From the NCBI GenBank assembly GCA_017983615.1, contig JAGOBB010000002.1, forward strand, positions 1 to 64,000: a stretch of DNA of 64,000 nucleotides, read 5' to 3'. Of this stretch, positions 45,345-54,600 are shown one piece after another. The notes under the pieces were generated by a model that saw nothing but the letters and a program-made list of their open reading frames with translations, made no database searches and was not told the origin of the DNA. A program made the translations under genes and the position numbers. Numbering within the stretch: position 1 is the stretch's first letter; every line of letters begins with the position of its first letter. This DNA is from Azonexus sp. (GTDB lineage Bacteria; Pseudomonadota; Gammaproteobacteria; Burkholderiales; Rhodocyclaceae).

Positions 45345-45455
45345 GTGGGAAGAGTGTGGCGCCGGATACAGAACGGGCGAATGCCCGGAGGCCTGGGCGC
45401 AGATCGGAGATCTTGGGGGGAGGGGAATGACGCCGGACAGCTTGCCTGTCGCGTC

Positions 45456-45486
45456 TGCCTGAAAGCGCAGAATGCACTTTCAGGCA
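45456..45486. repeat. 10-bp inverted repeat between trxA and rho
   Basis: TGCCTGAAAG and CTTTCAGGCA flank an 11-nt loop. There is no T-run on either strand, so it may be an RNA stem in the rho leader or trxA 3' end, or an operator, rather than a terminator. rho is known to be autoregulated through its leader in other bacteria. Confidence 0.5.
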
Positions 45487-45501
45487 TGGAGACTACGGAG
45501 A

Positions 45502-45828
45502 TTACAGGTTGCTGTCAATAAAGGCAGCGAGTTGGGACTTGGACAGCGCGCCGACCTTGGTGGCTTCGATATTTCCGTTCTTGAATATCATCAGGGTCGG
45601 GATGCCGCGGATGCCGTATTTGGCGGGGGTGGCCTGGTTGTCGTCGATATTGACCTTGGCGACCTTGAGTTTGCCGGCGTATTCGTTGGCGACTTCGTCA
45701 AGGATCGGGGCAATCATCTTGCAGGGACCACACCATTCAGCCCAGTAGTCGACGAGAACCGGTTGCTGCGACTGCAGCACTTCGGCTTCAAACGTGTCGT
45801 CGGTGACGTAATGGATATGCTCGCTCAT
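45502..45828 (-). CDS. trxA: Thioredoxin
   Basis: A 108-residue cytoplasmic thioredoxin with active site [10 protein letters not shown] (near residue 31) and cis-Pro in [13 protein letters not shown]. It reduces protein disulfides and supplies electrons to many enzymes. GAGG precedes ATG 45828. It is upstream of rho, as in Escherichia coli. Confidence 0.97.
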   Translation of the reverse strand: MSEHIHYVTDDTFEAEVLQSQQPVLVDYWAEWCGPCKMIAPILDEVANEYAGKLKVAKVNIDDNQATPAKYGIRGIPTLMIFKNGNIEATKVGALSKSQLAAFIDSNL

Positions 45829-45925
45829 GGTTGCCTCATGGGATGGATGTATCGAATGGATTGCGCCGTGACGGCGACTGGAAAGTTGGCGTGATGCTAG
45901 CGAAAAATGACAGCTTAGGGAAGCA

Positions 45926-46528
45926 TCAGCTCCCGGATTTGAGCAGATTGGCCAGTTCAACTGCGGTCTTGACCTGCATCTTGTCGAACAGGTTGGCCCG
46001 GTGAACCTCGACGGTGCGCATGCTGATGTTTAATTCGTCGGCAATGATCTTGTTGAATTTTCCTGCGACGACCAGTTCCATGACTTGCCGTTCGCGGGTC
46101 GTCAAACTGGAAATTCGTGCTTTTACCGAATCGACCGTAGCATTTGCGGCGCGTTGACGAGCATCGAGCGCCATGGCTTCCTCGACGCGGGTGGCCAGTT
46201 CGTTGTCGTTGAGCGGCTTTTCAAAAAAATCGAACGCCCCTTTTTTCAGGGTCGCTACGGCCAGGGGAACATCGCCATGGCCGGTCAGGAATATGACCGG
46301 CAGGGTCGACTGGCGTTCGCCTAGCTGGTCGAAGCAATCCAGTCCGCTCATCCCCGACATGCGCATGTCGAGTACGACGCAGCCACTCATTCCCTTGTGC
46401 CAGGCGGCGAGAAAACTCTCCGCCGAGTCGAAGGCAGTGCATGGAAGCCCGCGCGACTTCAGCAGCCAGGAGAGGGCGTCGCGGATCGCTTCGTCGTCAT
46501 CGACAAGATAGGCTTGGGGCATGCTCAT
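45926..46528 (-). CDS. dctR: FixJ/NarL-type response regulator of the DctR type
   Basis: A 200-residue response regulator. The receiver has [15 protein letters not shown] and the phosphorylated Asp in [14 protein letters not shown], with Lys in FFEKPL. A LuxR-type helix-turn-helix ([26 protein letters not shown]) follows. GGGAG before ATG 46528 supports the start. Its ATG overlaps the kinase stop (ATGA). Divergent dctA and then dctPQM make C4-dicarboxylate uptake the likely target. The interdomain linker ([11 protein letters not shown]) is encoded by a USS-like element. Confidence 0.88.
   Translation of the reverse strand: MSMPQAYLVDDDEAIRDALSWLLKSRGLPCTAFDSAESFLAAWHKGMSGCVVLDMRMSGMSGLDCFDQLGERQSTLPVIFLTGHGDVPLAVATLKKGAFDFFEKPLNDNELATRVEEAMALDARQRAANATVDSVKARISSLTTRERQVMELVVAGKFNKIIADELNISMRTVEVHRANLFDKMQVKTAVELANLLKSGS
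46111..46144 (-). repeat. USS-like element, copy 12, in dctR
   Basis: On the minus strand, AAATGCTACGGTCG is followed by TAAAA at +18 to +22 and AATTT at +28 to +32. It is in frame and encodes the [12 protein letters not shown] linker between the receiver and DNA-binding domains. Confidence 0.8.
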
Positions 46529-48510
46529 GCTGCTCCCTGGGGCAGGGTGAAGCGGAATATCGTACCGCTTCCGGTGGGTGACAGGGTATTGTCCTCTGCC
46601 CACAGGCGCCCGCGATGGAATTCAATGATCGAGCGGCAGATCGACAATCCAATGCCCATGCCCTCCGGTTTGGTGGTGAAGAAAGCGGTGAACAGCTTGT
46701 CCCGGACATCGGACGGAATGCCGCAGCCGTGGTCGGCGACACTGATCGTCAATTCACTGTCGCCGATTTCGACGGCGACGCGCAGTATCCGTTGCGTTTC
46801 CGGCGTTGCGGCCATTGCCTCCATGCCGTTGCGGATCAGGTTGAGCAGCACCTGTTCCAGCATCAGGCGGTCGGCCGGAACGGGCGGTAATGCGGGCAGG
46901 TCGCAATCGATGCGGACGTGGTGCTTGCGTGCTTCCGCTTCGACGAAACCCAGGCAATCCTCGATCACTTCGCCAACCGCGCAGGGGGCGCGCTTGGGCT
47001 CGCTCTTGCGGACGAAGTCATGGACGCGGCGAATGATCTTGCCAGCGCGCTGGGCCTGAACGCCGATCTTTTCCAGTGCCGGGAGCAATTCCTGAGGAGC
47101 GGCCTGGCCCCTTTGGAGCAGATTAAGGCAACCGGTGTTGTAGCTGGCGATGGCGGCCAGCGGCTGGTTCAGTTCATGGGCCAGCGTCGAGGCCATTTCA
47201 CCCATGGTTACCAGGCGCGAAGTGAATTGCAGTTGTTCCTGCTGCTGGCGGGCCAGTTCCTCGGCGCGCTTGCGCTCGGTAATGTCGAGCACAGAGGCCA
47301 TCCAGCCGGTGTGGTTGCCATTGCCGTCAATCAGCTTGGCTTCGTAAACGAGGGCGTGGAAGCGCTCGCCGTTCTTGCGCATGAAGGTGATTTCGAAACC
47401 GTCTTGCGGCGCCTGGCCTGCCAGCACTGTCTGATGCATGGCGTAGGTTTCCTCCAGTTGTTCCGGCGCCCAGTAAGGCATTGGCGGCAACTGGTTCATC
47501 AGCTCTTCGACACTGAAGCCGGTCATACGGCAAAAGGCCGGATTGGCGTAAATAACCTTGCCTTTGAGGTCGCGGGCGCGCATGCCGACGGTCAGTGAGT
47601 CCTCCATGGCGGCACGAAAGGCGTGCTCGGCGCGCAGGGCATCTTCGGCATCCGAGCGTTTTTTCATTAAATCGCGAACCAACCAGAGACTCCAGAAAAC
47701 GCCGGTCGCCAGGAGAAAAATGGCGACCACCAGCAGCCGTTGCAAGGTGTTGTCCGGCGTGCGAAAGCTGGTGACGCGCAACAGCAACCCGCCTCCTGGC
47801 GGATCGAATGGAATGACGTGGCGCAGATCGCTATTGCCATCGACATTGGTCTTGGTGGCGTACCGGACGTCGTTGTCGTCGACGATCTCGACCTTGTATT
47901 TTTCTGTGAACCACCAAGGGACCTGATTGGCCAGCAAGGTGTCGAGCGGATAGGTCACCGCCAGCATGCCGGTGAGCTGGCGCTCGCGATAGATCGGGAT
48001 GAGTAGCGCGACAAAGGCTCGGTGATCGTCTAGAAAGAACGGTTCGCTGTATTGGAGTTTGCCGAGTCTGCTGGCCAGTTCGAATGCCTTGGCGGTCAGC
48101 GGTGGTGCAAGTCCTCCGGCCTGGTTTTTCGGAAGACTGGCAGTGGGCAGGGCGTCGACGACCTGCTGCCCGGCATCGAACCAGAGAATCTGCGCGAGAT
48201 CCGGAGAGTTCTTGAGCATGTGCTCAGCGCGCAGCCGGAAGATTTTCTGGCGGTCGGACCGGTCTGCCATTTCCAGCGCCAGTTGCTGAAATTGCTCTTC
48301 GTTGCCGTTCAGGTGGAAGCGCAGATTTTGCTCCAGCCACAGGACATCCTTGATCAGTGCGGAACGTTCCTCTTCGGCCTCGGTGCGGTGAAGTAGCCAG
48401 AGTAGCGAGAGGAGGGCGACCAGAAGCAGCACGATGCCAAGCTTGGGCAAGGCGAGAAGCCAGCGCAGGCGCCGGGAGCTGCCGGGGGTGATCGGTAAGG
48501 CAGGGATCAT
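46525..48510 (-). CDS. dctS: Membrane sensor histidine kinase of the DctS type
   Basis: A 661-residue kinase. One membrane helix (about 20-42), a periplasmic sensor domain of about 230 residues, and a second helix (about 270-290) are followed by a PAS/PAC domain (about 310-435, ending DITERKRAEE). The kinase core has TLAHELNQPLAAI (His near 452), then N and G boxes (NLIRNGMEA, DHGCGIP, GMGIGLSICRSIIE). The HELNQPL motif is typical of DctB/FixL-class kinases. It pairs with the overlapping dctR and lies divergent to dctA, so its periplasmic domain probably binds C4-dicarboxylates. Confidence 0.88.
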   Translation of the reverse strand: MIPALPITPGSSRRLRWLLALPKLGIVLLLVALLSLLWLLHRTEAEEERSALIKDVLWLEQNLRFHLNGNEEQFQQLALEMADRSDRQKIFRLRAEHMLKNSPDLAQILWFDAGQQVVDALPTASLPKNQAGGLAPPLTAKAFELASRLGKLQYSEPFFLDDHRAFVALLIPIYRERQLTGMLAVTYPLDTLLANQVPWWFTEKYKVEIVDDNDVRYATKTNVDGNSDLRHVIPFDPPGGGLLLRVTSFRTPDNTLQRLLVVAIFLLATGVFWSLWLVRDLMKKRSDAEDALRAEHAFRAAMEDSLTVGMRARDLKGKVIYANPAFCRMTGFSVEELMNQLPPMPYWAPEQLEETYAMHQTVLAGQAPQDGFEITFMRKNGERFHALVYEAKLIDGNGNHTGWMASVLDITERKRAEELARQQQEQLQFTSRLVTMGEMASTLAHELNQPLAAIASYNTGCLNLLQRGQAAPQELLPALEKIGVQAQRAGKIIRRVHDFVRKSEPKRAPCAVGEVIEDCLGFVEAEARKHHVRIDCDLPALPPVPADRLMLEQVLLNLIRNGMEAMAATPETQRILRVAVEIGDSELTISVADHGCGIPSDVRDKLFTAFFTTKPEGMGIGLSICRSIIEFHRGRLWAEDNTLSPTGSGTIFRFTLPQGAA

Positions 48511-48547
48511 GGCAAAGATGGTACCTCACGTCCTTTCCGATTGGGGC

Positions 48548-48565
48548 ATTGTGGCTTTCCACAAT
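48548..48565. promoter_or_regulatory. Inverted repeat upstream of dctA, candidate DctR operator
   Basis: ATTGTGG-CTTT-CCACAAT is a perfect 7-bp inverted repeat about 100 nt upstream of dctA. A further CCACAAT half site is at 48573-48579. The same motif occurs upstream of dctP. Confidence 0.55.
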
Positions 48566-48663
48566 TCGGATAACCACAATAGCCGTTTGCGCCAGGTTTT
48601 TGGATACTGCGCCCCGTTTTCCGGAATTTTCCGGAGTCCGCCATACAGAGGAGCGCAAATTCC

Positions 48664-50013
48664 ATGGCCAGAAAGACGATTTTCAAGAGTTTGTATTTTC
48701 AGGTGATCGTCGCGATCATCATTGGCGTAGCGCTTGGCCACTTTTACCCCGAAACCGGCGCGGCGATGAAGCCGCTGGGCGACGGCTTCATCAAGCTGAT
48801 CAAGATGATCATCGCGCCGATCATCTTCTGCACCATCGTCGTCGGGATCGCCGGCATGGAAGACATGAAGAAGGTCGGCAAGACCGGCGGCCTGGCGGTC
48901 TTGTACTTTGAGGTCGTCAGCACCGTCGCGCTGATCATCGGCCTGATCGTCGTAAACGTCTGGGCGCCGGGTGTTGGCATGAACGTCGATGTTTCGACGC
49001 TGGATACCAAGGGCATCGCCAAGTATGCCGAGCCGGGCAAGATGCAATCGACGGTTGATTTCTTGCTGAACATTATCCCGACCAGCGTCGTCGATGCCTT
49101 CGCAAAGGGCGACATGCTACAGGTGCTGTTCTTCTCGATCCTGTTCGGTTACGCCATGCATGCCTTCGGCGAGCGCGGCAAGCCGGTTTTCGACCTGATC
49201 GAAAAGCTGTCGCACGTACTGTTCGGCATCGTCGGCGTGATCATGAAGGTGGCTCCGATCGGCGCCTTTGGCGCGATGGCCTACACTATCGGCAAGCACG
49301 GCGTCGGCAGTCTGACCCAGTTGGCCAGCCTGATGGGGGCCTTCTATCTGACCTGCCTGATCTTCATCCTCGGTGTGCTGGGCAGTATTGCGGCGGCCCA
49401 CGGTTTTTCGATCATCAAGTTGATCAAGTACATCAAGGAAGAATTGTTCCTGGTGCTCGGTACCTCGTCGTCGGAATCGGCGTTGCCGCGCCTGATGGCC
49501 AAGATGGAAAATGCTGGCGCCCAGAAATCCGTAGTTGGCCTGGTTGTGCCGACCGGTTACTCGTTTAATCTCGACGGCACCTCGATTTACCTGACCATGG
49601 CGGCAGTGTTCATTGCCCAGGCAACCAATACGCCGATGGATCTGAGCCAGCAGATTACGCTGCTGGTCATCCTGCTGCTGACTTCCAAGGGTGCGGCTGG
49701 TGTCACCGGCAGCGGCTTCATCGTGTTGGCGGCAACGCTGTCGGCGGTCGGCACGGTACCGGTGGCCGGCCTGGCACTGATTCTCGGCATCGACCGCTTC
49801 ATGTCGGAAGCCCGGGCGTTGACCAACTTCATCGGCAACAGCGTGGCCACCCTGGTTGTCGCCAAGTGGTGCAAGGCGCTCGATGTCGAGCGGATGAATG
49901 CCGTGCTCAATAACGAAACGACCGACGAAGCCGATCATCCGGAACTGGTCCTGGACGATGCGCCCGACATGATAATTCCCCATGTGCCGCGCCCGATCGT
50001 CGAGCATCACTAG
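48664..50013 (+). CDS. dctA: C4-dicarboxylate:cation symporter DctA
   Basis: A 449-residue member of the DAACS family taking up succinate, fumarate and malate with protons or sodium. Eight or so hydrophobic segments and two re-entrant loops are visible: the serine-rich [14 protein letters not shown] and the [23 protein letters not shown] motif with the TM7 NLDGT. Length is standard. ATG 48664 is preceded by GAGGAG. A terminator follows, so it is separate from dctPQM. Confidence 0.96.
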   Translation: MARKTIFKSLYFQVIVAIIIGVALGHFYPETGAAMKPLGDGFIKLIKMIIAPIIFCTIVVGIAGMEDMKKVGKTGGLAVLYFEVVSTVALIIGLIVVNVWAPGVGMNVDVSTLDTKGIAKYAEPGKMQSTVDFLLNIIPTSVVDAFAKGDMLQVLFFSILFGYAMHAFGERGKPVFDLIEKLSHVLFGIVGVIMKVAPIGAFGAMAYTIGKHGVGSLTQLASLMGAFYLTCLIFILGVLGSIAAAHGFSIIKLIKYIKEELFLVLGTSSSESALPRLMAKMENAGAQKSVVGLVVPTGYSFNLDGTSIYLTMAAVFIAQATNTPMDLSQQITLLVILLLTSKGAAGVTGSGFIVLAATLSAVGTVPVAGLALILGIDRFMSEARALTNFIGNSVATLVVAKWCKALDVERMNAVLNNETTDEADHPELVLDDAPDMIIPHVPRPIVEHH

Positions 50014-50034
50014 CAGCAGGTCTGCGATATCGCC

Positions 50035-50064
50035 AAAACCGCCGGAACCCCCGGCGGTTTTTTT
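50035..50064 (+). terminator. Rho-independent terminator of dctA
   Basis: AAAACCGCCGG and CCGGCGGTTTTTTT pair around a short AACCC loop. Confidence 0.9.
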
Positions 50065-50074
50065 ATGCCTGACA

Positions 50075-50092
50075 TATGTGGTTATCCACAAT
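50075..50092. promoter_or_regulatory. Inverted repeat upstream of dctP, candidate DctR operator
   Basis: ATGTGG-TTAT-CCACAAT shares the GTGG-N4-CCACAAT core with the dctA site and lies about 75-90 nt upstream of dctP. TTATCCACA is also a perfect DnaA box, which is the main alternative reading; a related TTATCCACG occurs next to the dctP ribosome site. Confidence 0.5.
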
Positions 50093-50165
50093 ACTCTGGG
50101 ATTCACTCTTCCGTAATACTTGTCTCAAGTCGTAATCGAGCGACGTTATCCACGGAGGAGAAGAC

Positions 50166-51170
50166 ATGAAGCTTTCCAAATTGCTGGTTGGTCTGTTTGC
50201 CTGTGCCGTTTCGCTGGGCGCCTATGCGCAACAACCTATCGTGATCAAGTTCAGTCACGTTGTTGCAGCCGATACGCCGAAGGGAAAAGCGGCTGAAATG
50301 TTTGCCAAGAAGGCTGGCGAATTGACTGGTGGCAAGGTCAAGGTCGAGGTCTATGCCAATTCCACGCTGTACAAGGACAAGGAAGAAATGGAGGCGCTGC
50401 AGTTGGGTGCCGTCCAGATGCTCGCGCCGTCGCTGGCCAAGTTCGGCCCGCTGGGTGTCAAGGAATTCGAGGTCTTCGACCTGCCCTTCATCTTCGGCAG
50501 CTATGACGACCTGCACAAGGTGACCAACGGTGCGGTCGGCAAGAATCTGCTGTCCAAGCTGGAACCCAAGGGCATCAAGGGCCTGGCCTTCTGGGACAAC
50601 GGCTTCAAGTCCTTCTCGGCGAATACGCCGATCAAGACTCCGGCTGACCTGAAGGGCAAGAAGATGCGCATCCAGTCGTCCAAGGTGCTGGAAGAGCAGA
50701 TGCGCACGATTGGCTCGCTGCCGCAGGTAATGGCTTTCTCGGAGGTTTACCAGGCATTGCAGACCGGTGTGGTTGACGGTACCGAGAATCCGATTTCCAA
50801 CCTCTATACCCAGAAGATGCATGAGGTACAGAAGTATCTGGCACTGACCGAACACGGCTATCTGGGTTACGCGGTGATCGTGAACAAGAAATTCTGGGAT
50901 GGTCTGCCGGCCGATATCCGCAAGCAGCTGGAAGACGCCATGGAGCAGTCGACACGTTACGCCAACCAGATCGCCAAGGTCGAAAACGACAGCGCTCTGG
51001 ATGCTGTCAAGAAGAGCGGCAAGACTACTGTGTACGTCCCGACCAAAGAAGAACGCCTGGTCTTCAAGAAGGCACTGGTGCCTGTGCATCAGAAGATGGA
51101 AGGCCGGATCGGCAAGGAAGTGATTCAGGCGGTGTACAAGGACATCGGCTTCAAGCCGGATAGTCTGTAA
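50166..51170 (+). CDS. dctP: TRAP transporter solute-binding protein DctP
   Basis: A 334-residue periplasmic binding protein with a signal peptide (LLVGLFACAVSLGAYAQQ). IKFSHVVAADTPKGKAAEMF, the Arg-containing LKGKKMRIQSSKVLEEQMR and the VDGTENPISNLYT motif place it in the DctP family for C4-dicarboxylates. A strong GGAGG-like site precedes ATG 50166. A GC hairpin in the gap before dctQ can keep its mRNA more abundant than that of the membrane subunits. Confidence 0.95.
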   Translation: MKLSKLLVGLFACAVSLGAYAQQPIVIKFSHVVAADTPKGKAAEMFAKKAGELTGGKVKVEVYANSTLYKDKEEMEALQLGAVQMLAPSLAKFGPLGVKEFEVFDLPFIFGSYDDLHKVTNGAVGKNLLSKLEPKGIKGLAFWDNGFKSFSANTPIKTPADLKGKKMRIQSSKVLEEQMRTIGSLPQVMAFSEVYQALQTGVVDGTENPISNLYTQKMHEVQKYLALTEHGYLGYAVIVNKKFWDGLPADIRKQLEDAMEQSTRYANQIAKVENDSALDAVKKSGKTTVYVPTKEERLVFKKALVPVHQKMEGRIGKEVIQAVYKDIGFKPDSL

Positions 51171-51191
51171 TTCGCGGCAGCAACAACAAGA

Positions 51192-51211
51192 TCGGGGGCT
51201 GCGGCCCCCGA
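51192..51211 (+). other. GC-rich stem between dctP and dctQ
   Basis: TCGGGGGC and GCCCCCGA pair around a TGCG loop without a T-run. Its position after dctP suggests an mRNA-stabilising or attenuating stem that sets a higher level of the binding protein. Confidence 0.6.
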
Positions 51212-51232
51212 ATCACACCGGGGGAACTCGCT

Positions 51233-52018
51233 ATGATCAACAAGCTACTGAATCACCTCGAAGAGTTGCTGGTGACCTTCCTGATGGGAGCGGCCACGCT
51301 GATTATCTTCGTGTCCGTTATGCACCGTTATATGGCCGGGGTGGAAATACCTGGCTTGCAGGACTGGTTGCTGACGCTCAATTTTGGATGGGCTCAAGAA
51401 CTCTGCATCATCATGTTTGTCTGGATGGCCAAGTTTGGCGCGGCCTACGGCGTGCGAACAGGTATCCACGTTGGCGTTGACGTGCTAATCAACCGCCTCG
51501 AAGACAACATGCGCGGCAAGTTCATTATTTTCGGCCTGCTCGCCGGGGCACTGTTCACCGGCATCGTTGGTTCGCTCGGCGCCCAGTTTGTCTGGGAAAA
51601 CGGCGCGCACTACGCCTTTTTCAATTTTTTGGGTATCGCCGGTGAAGAGCTGTATGAAGGTCCGACTACGCCTGATCTCGAGTGGCCGACCTGGATTGTG
51701 TATAGCGCCATTCCGCTGGGCTCCTCGCTGATGTGTTTCCGCTTCCTGCAAGTGGCAGTTGGTTTCATAAAGACGGGCGAACTGCCACACCACGACCATG
51801 GGCATGTCGACGGTCTGGAGGATGAGGAAAAACTGCCGGTCGATGTCGACGTCTATGGCATGGGCGACAACCTGCATATGCATGACCTGAAACATGGACA
51901 ACTTGGCGAACGCCGCAGTGGTGAAGAACGTCGCCAAAATTCGCTAGCGGCCTCGGAAGATGAGCGCCGCCACGGTCAGCGCCGAAATGGCGACGAAAAA
52001 CAAGGAGACCAGCAATGA
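51233..52018 (+). CDS. dctQ: TRAP transporter small permease DctQ with extended C-terminus
   Basis: The first 180 or so residues contain four membrane helices and the DctQ pattern (VMHRYMAGVEIPGLQDW...AQELCIIMFVWMAKFGAAYGVRTGIHVGVDV). Small TRAP permeases usually end near residue 170-230; this one continues to 261 with a hydrophilic tail, first His/Asp-rich (HHDHGHVDG), then Arg/Glu-rich with repeats of GERRSGEERR type. The tail has no known domain and should face the cytoplasm. The stop overlaps the dctM start (ATGA). Confidence 0.9.
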   Translation: MINKLLNHLEELLVTFLMGAATLIIFVSVMHRYMAGVEIPGLQDWLLTLNFGWAQELCIIMFVWMAKFGAAYGVRTGIHVGVDVLINRLEDNMRGKFIIFGLLAGALFTGIVGSLGAQFVWENGAHYAFFNFLGIAGEELYEGPTTPDLEWPTWIVYSAIPLGSSLMCFRFLQVAVGFIKTGELPHHDHGHVDGLEDEEKLPVDVDVYGMGDNLHMHDLKHGQLGERRSGEERRQNSLAASEDERRHGQRRNGDEKQGDQQ

Positions 52019-53298
52019 ACGCCCTGGTGATTTTTACGCTGCTGGCAGTACTGATGCTGACCGGTATGCCGATCTCGATTTCGCTCGGCCTAACCGTTCT
52101 GACCTTCCTCTTTACGCTGACCCAGGTGCCGCTCGAATCGGTGGCGCTCAAGTTGTTCACCGGCATCGAGAAGTTCGAAATCATGGCCATTCCGTTCTTC
52201 ATCCTGGCTGGTAATTTCCTGACGCACGGCGGTGTGGCGAAACGGATGATCAATTTCGCCACGTCGATGGTCGGGCACTGGTACGGTGGTCTCGGTCTGG
52301 CCGGCGTGCTGGCCTGCGCGCTGTTCGCCGCGGTGTCCGGTTCCAGCCCGGCAACCGTGGTGGCGATTGGCTCCATCCTGCTGCCGGCGATGGTCAAGGC
52401 GGGCTTCCCGAACAAGTTCGGGGCCGGGGTGATCGCAACTTCCGGGGCGCTCGGTATTCTGATTCCGCCGTCCATCGTCATGGTGATGTACTCAGTGGCG
52501 ACCAATACCTCGGTCGGCGCCCTGTTCATGGCTGGCGTTCTGCCAGGTCTGGCGCTGGCCGGCGTGCTCGGCGGAGTAACCTGGTACCGGGCCAAGAAGT
52601 TTGACTATCCGCGTCAGCCGAAGGCGACCTGGGCCGAACGCTGGCAAGCCTTCCGCGCCTCTGTCTGGGGTTTGCTGCTGATCGTCGTCGTGATGGGCGG
52701 TATCTACACTGGCATCTTCACGCCGACCGAGGCGGCAGCAATGTCTGCGGTCTATGCCTTCATTTGCGCGGTTTTCATCTACCGCGATCTGGGCCTGAAG
52801 GATGTGCCGAAAGTCTTGCTCAACTCGGCCAACATGTCAGCGATGCTGCTCTACATCATCACCAATGCCGTGCTCTTCTCGTTCATCATGACCAACGAGA
52901 ACATTCCGCAGTCCCTGGCTGACTGGATGATGGGCAACGGGCTGGGTGTCATCACCTTCCTGTTGATGTGCAACGTTCTCTTGTTGCTCGCAGGCAACTT
53001 CATGGAGCCATCGTCCATCGTCCTGATTTTTGCACCTATCCTGTTCCCGGTGGCAGTGGCGCTCGGCATCCATCCGGTACATTTCGGCATCATCATGGTC
53101 GTCAATATGGAGGTCGGCATGTGCCACCCGCCGGTCGGCCTGAATCTCTACGTGGCTTCCGGGATCACCAAGATGGGCATTACCGAATTGACGATAGCAG
53201 TCTGGCCTTGGCTGTTGTCGATGCTCGGCTTCCTGGTGGTCGTGACATACTGGCCCGACCTGTCGTTGTGGTTCCCGCGGCAACTGGGAATGATCTAG
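52015..53298 (+). CDS. dctM: TRAP transporter large permease DctM
   Basis: A 427-residue permease with about 12 hydrophobic helices, the sodium-driven transport subunit for C4-dicarboxylates. Family motifs include IPFFILAGNFLTHGGVAKRM, AAVSGSSPATVVAIGSILLP and EVGMCHPPVGLNLYV. Overlap with dctQ ensures coupled translation. A terminator follows. Confidence 0.95.
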   Translation: MNALVIFTLLAVLMLTGMPISISLGLTVLTFLFTLTQVPLESVALKLFTGIEKFEIMAIPFFILAGNFLTHGGVAKRMINFATSMVGHWYGGLGLAGVLACALFAAVSGSSPATVVAIGSILLPAMVKAGFPNKFGAGVIATSGALGILIPPSIVMVMYSVATNTSVGALFMAGVLPGLALAGVLGGVTWYRAKKFDYPRQPKATWAERWQAFRASVWGLLLIVVVMGGIYTGIFTPTEAAAMSAVYAFICAVFIYRDLGLKDVPKVLLNSANMSAMLLYIITNAVLFSFIMTNENIPQSLADWMMGNGLGVITFLLMCNVLLLLAGNFMEPSSIVLIFAPILFPVAVALGIHPVHFGIIMVVNMEVGMCHPPVGLNLYVASGITKMGITELTIAVWPWLLSMLGFLVVVTYWPDLSLWFPRQLGMI

Positions 53299-53319
53299 AA
53301 ACAGCGACGCTTCGCACGA

Positions 53320-53350
53320 AGGCCCCGGGTTACTCCGGGGCTTTCTTTTT
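53320..53350 (+). terminator. Rho-independent terminator of dctPQM
   Basis: GCCCCGG and CCGGGGC pair around GTTACT, followed by TTTCTTTTTT. Confidence 0.9.
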
Positions 53351-53402
53351 TGCCGTGTGCGCTATGGCACAATCCGCTTCCCGGAAATCACCGTAGAAAA
53401 AC

Positions 53403-54089
53403 ATGAAATTCGCCCTTGCCATCGTTGCGCTCATTCTCGCCGCCCTGATTCTTCCTTTTTTCATGCCGGGCGCCGGGAGGCAGGATGGGATTGATCCGAA
53501 CAGCAATCTGCCCTGGCAGATCGAGCTTGACGGGCAGGGCGGTAGCCGCGTTTTCGGGCTGAAGCCAGGTGTCAGCACGCTGGCGGATGTGCGGCAGCAA
53601 CTGGGGGGCGAGATTGAGGTGGCCATCATCGCCGAACCCGGTGAAGTCGGCACGCTGGAGGGTTATTGCTCGCAGGTGTCGCTCGGTTTTGTCATGGCCA
53701 AGGTGATTGCTACGGTCGATGCCAAAAAAGAGGCAATTTCTGAAATGCGTGATCGTGCAATCAAGGCCAAACACATGGAAAGCACGACGCGCCGGATTAC
53801 CTTGCATCCGGATGACCTTGCTGCAGCCGACAATATGCCGATCAAGGCGATTTCTGTGATCCCGACGGTGAATCTCGACGAGGAAACGGTAGTGCAGCGT
53901 TTTGGCCCACCGGGCGAACGCCTGGTCGTTTCCGAAACGCGGGTCCATCTGCTCTATCCGGACAAGGGGCTCGATGTGGTGGTGGACCGCGATGGCAAGG
54001 AGCTCCTGCAGTATGTGGCGCCACGCGACTTTGCCCTGCTACGCGATCCATTGAAGGCGTCCGGCAGCGGAAAAACCGTTGCGCAGTGA
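53403..54089 (+). CDS. Conserved-looking membrane-anchored protein of unknown function
   Basis: A 228-residue protein, not recognised. The N-terminus is an uncleaved-looking anchor (FALAIVALILAALILPFFMPGAG), so most of it should be periplasmic. A mixed alpha/beta region with LKPGVSTLADVRQQLGG near 53 recalls short SmpA/BamE-like folds in which a GxS-xxxV-xxxLG loop is repeated; VVQRFGPPGERLVVSETRVHLLYP near 163 could be a second such unit. That resemblance is weak. Codons for IATVDAKKEAISEM (about 102-115) are a USS-like element. It lies alone between dctM and ndk. Confidence 0.65.
   Translation: MKFALAIVALILAALILPFFMPGAGRQDGIDPNSNLPWQIELDGQGGSRVFGLKPGVSTLADVRQQLGGEIEVAIIAEPGEVGTLEGYCSQVSLGFVMAKVIATVDAKKEAISEMRDRAIKAKHMESTTRRITLHPDDLAAADNMPIKAISVIPTVNLDEETVVQRFGPPGERLVVSETRVHLLYPDKGLDVVVDRDGKELLQYVAPRDFALLRDPLKASGSGKTVAQ
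53706..53739 (+). repeat. USS-like element, copy 13, in-frame
   Basis: ATTGCTACGGTCG, AAAAAA at +17 to +22 and AATTT at +28 to +32, with TGCC/GGCA arms. It encodes IATVDAKKEAIS in the hypothetical protein. Confidence 0.85.
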
Positions 54090-54161
54090 TACGGGCGTTC
54101 GTGATCCGAATCTGCTAAAATCGCCCGTTTTTCAACTGACTAGCTTTCCCGGAGCAATCTT

Positions 54162-54590
54162 ATGGCTATCGAACGCACCCTCTCCATCATTAAACCCGAC
54201 GCAGTTGCCAAGAACGTCATCGGCAAGATCTATTCCCGTTTCGAAACCAACGGTCTGAAGATCGTCGCCTCCAAGATGGCCTGGTTGTCGCCGCAAGAAG
54301 CCGGTGCTTTCTACGCCGTGCACAAGGAACGCCCCTTCTTCAAGGATCTGGTCTCCTTCATGATTTCCGGCCCAGTGATGATTCAGGTTCTGGAAGGCGA
54401 AAACGCCATCGCCAAGAACCGTGAGCTTATGGGCGCCACTGACCCGAAAAAGGCCGACGCCGGCACGATCCGCGCCGATTTCGCCGAATCCATCGACGCC
54501 AACGCCGTGCACGGCTCTGACGCCCCGGAAACCGCCGCTGTCGAAATCGGTTTCTTCTTCCCGGGCATGAACGTCTATTCCGGCCGTTAA
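54162..54590 (+). CDS. ndk: Nucleoside diphosphate kinase
   Basis: A 142-residue enzyme that passes the gamma phosphate from ATP to other nucleoside diphosphates. It starts [15 protein letters not shown], and the phosphohistidine lies in [12 protein letters not shown] (His near 117). Length is standard. It begins the conserved run ndk-rlmN-pilW-rodZ-ispG; rlmN follows after 10 nt. Confidence 0.97.
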   Translation: MAIERTLSIIKPDAVAKNVIGKIYSRFETNGLKIVASKMAWLSPQEAGAFYAVHKERPFFKDLVSFMISGPVMIQVLEGENAIAKNRELMGATDPKKADAGTIRADFAESIDANAVHGSDAPETAAVEIGFFFPGMNVYSGR

Positions 54591-54600
54591 TCAAAACTGC

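Noticed and set aside
46250-46262. GGTCGCTACGGCCAG in dctR
   Set aside because: Core broken at two positions and no A/T tracts.
50082-50090. DnaA box TTATCCACA upstream of dctP as a replication origin sign
   Set aside because: Single perfect box without a cluster or dnaA/dnaN genes; kept only as an alternative reading of the dct repeat.
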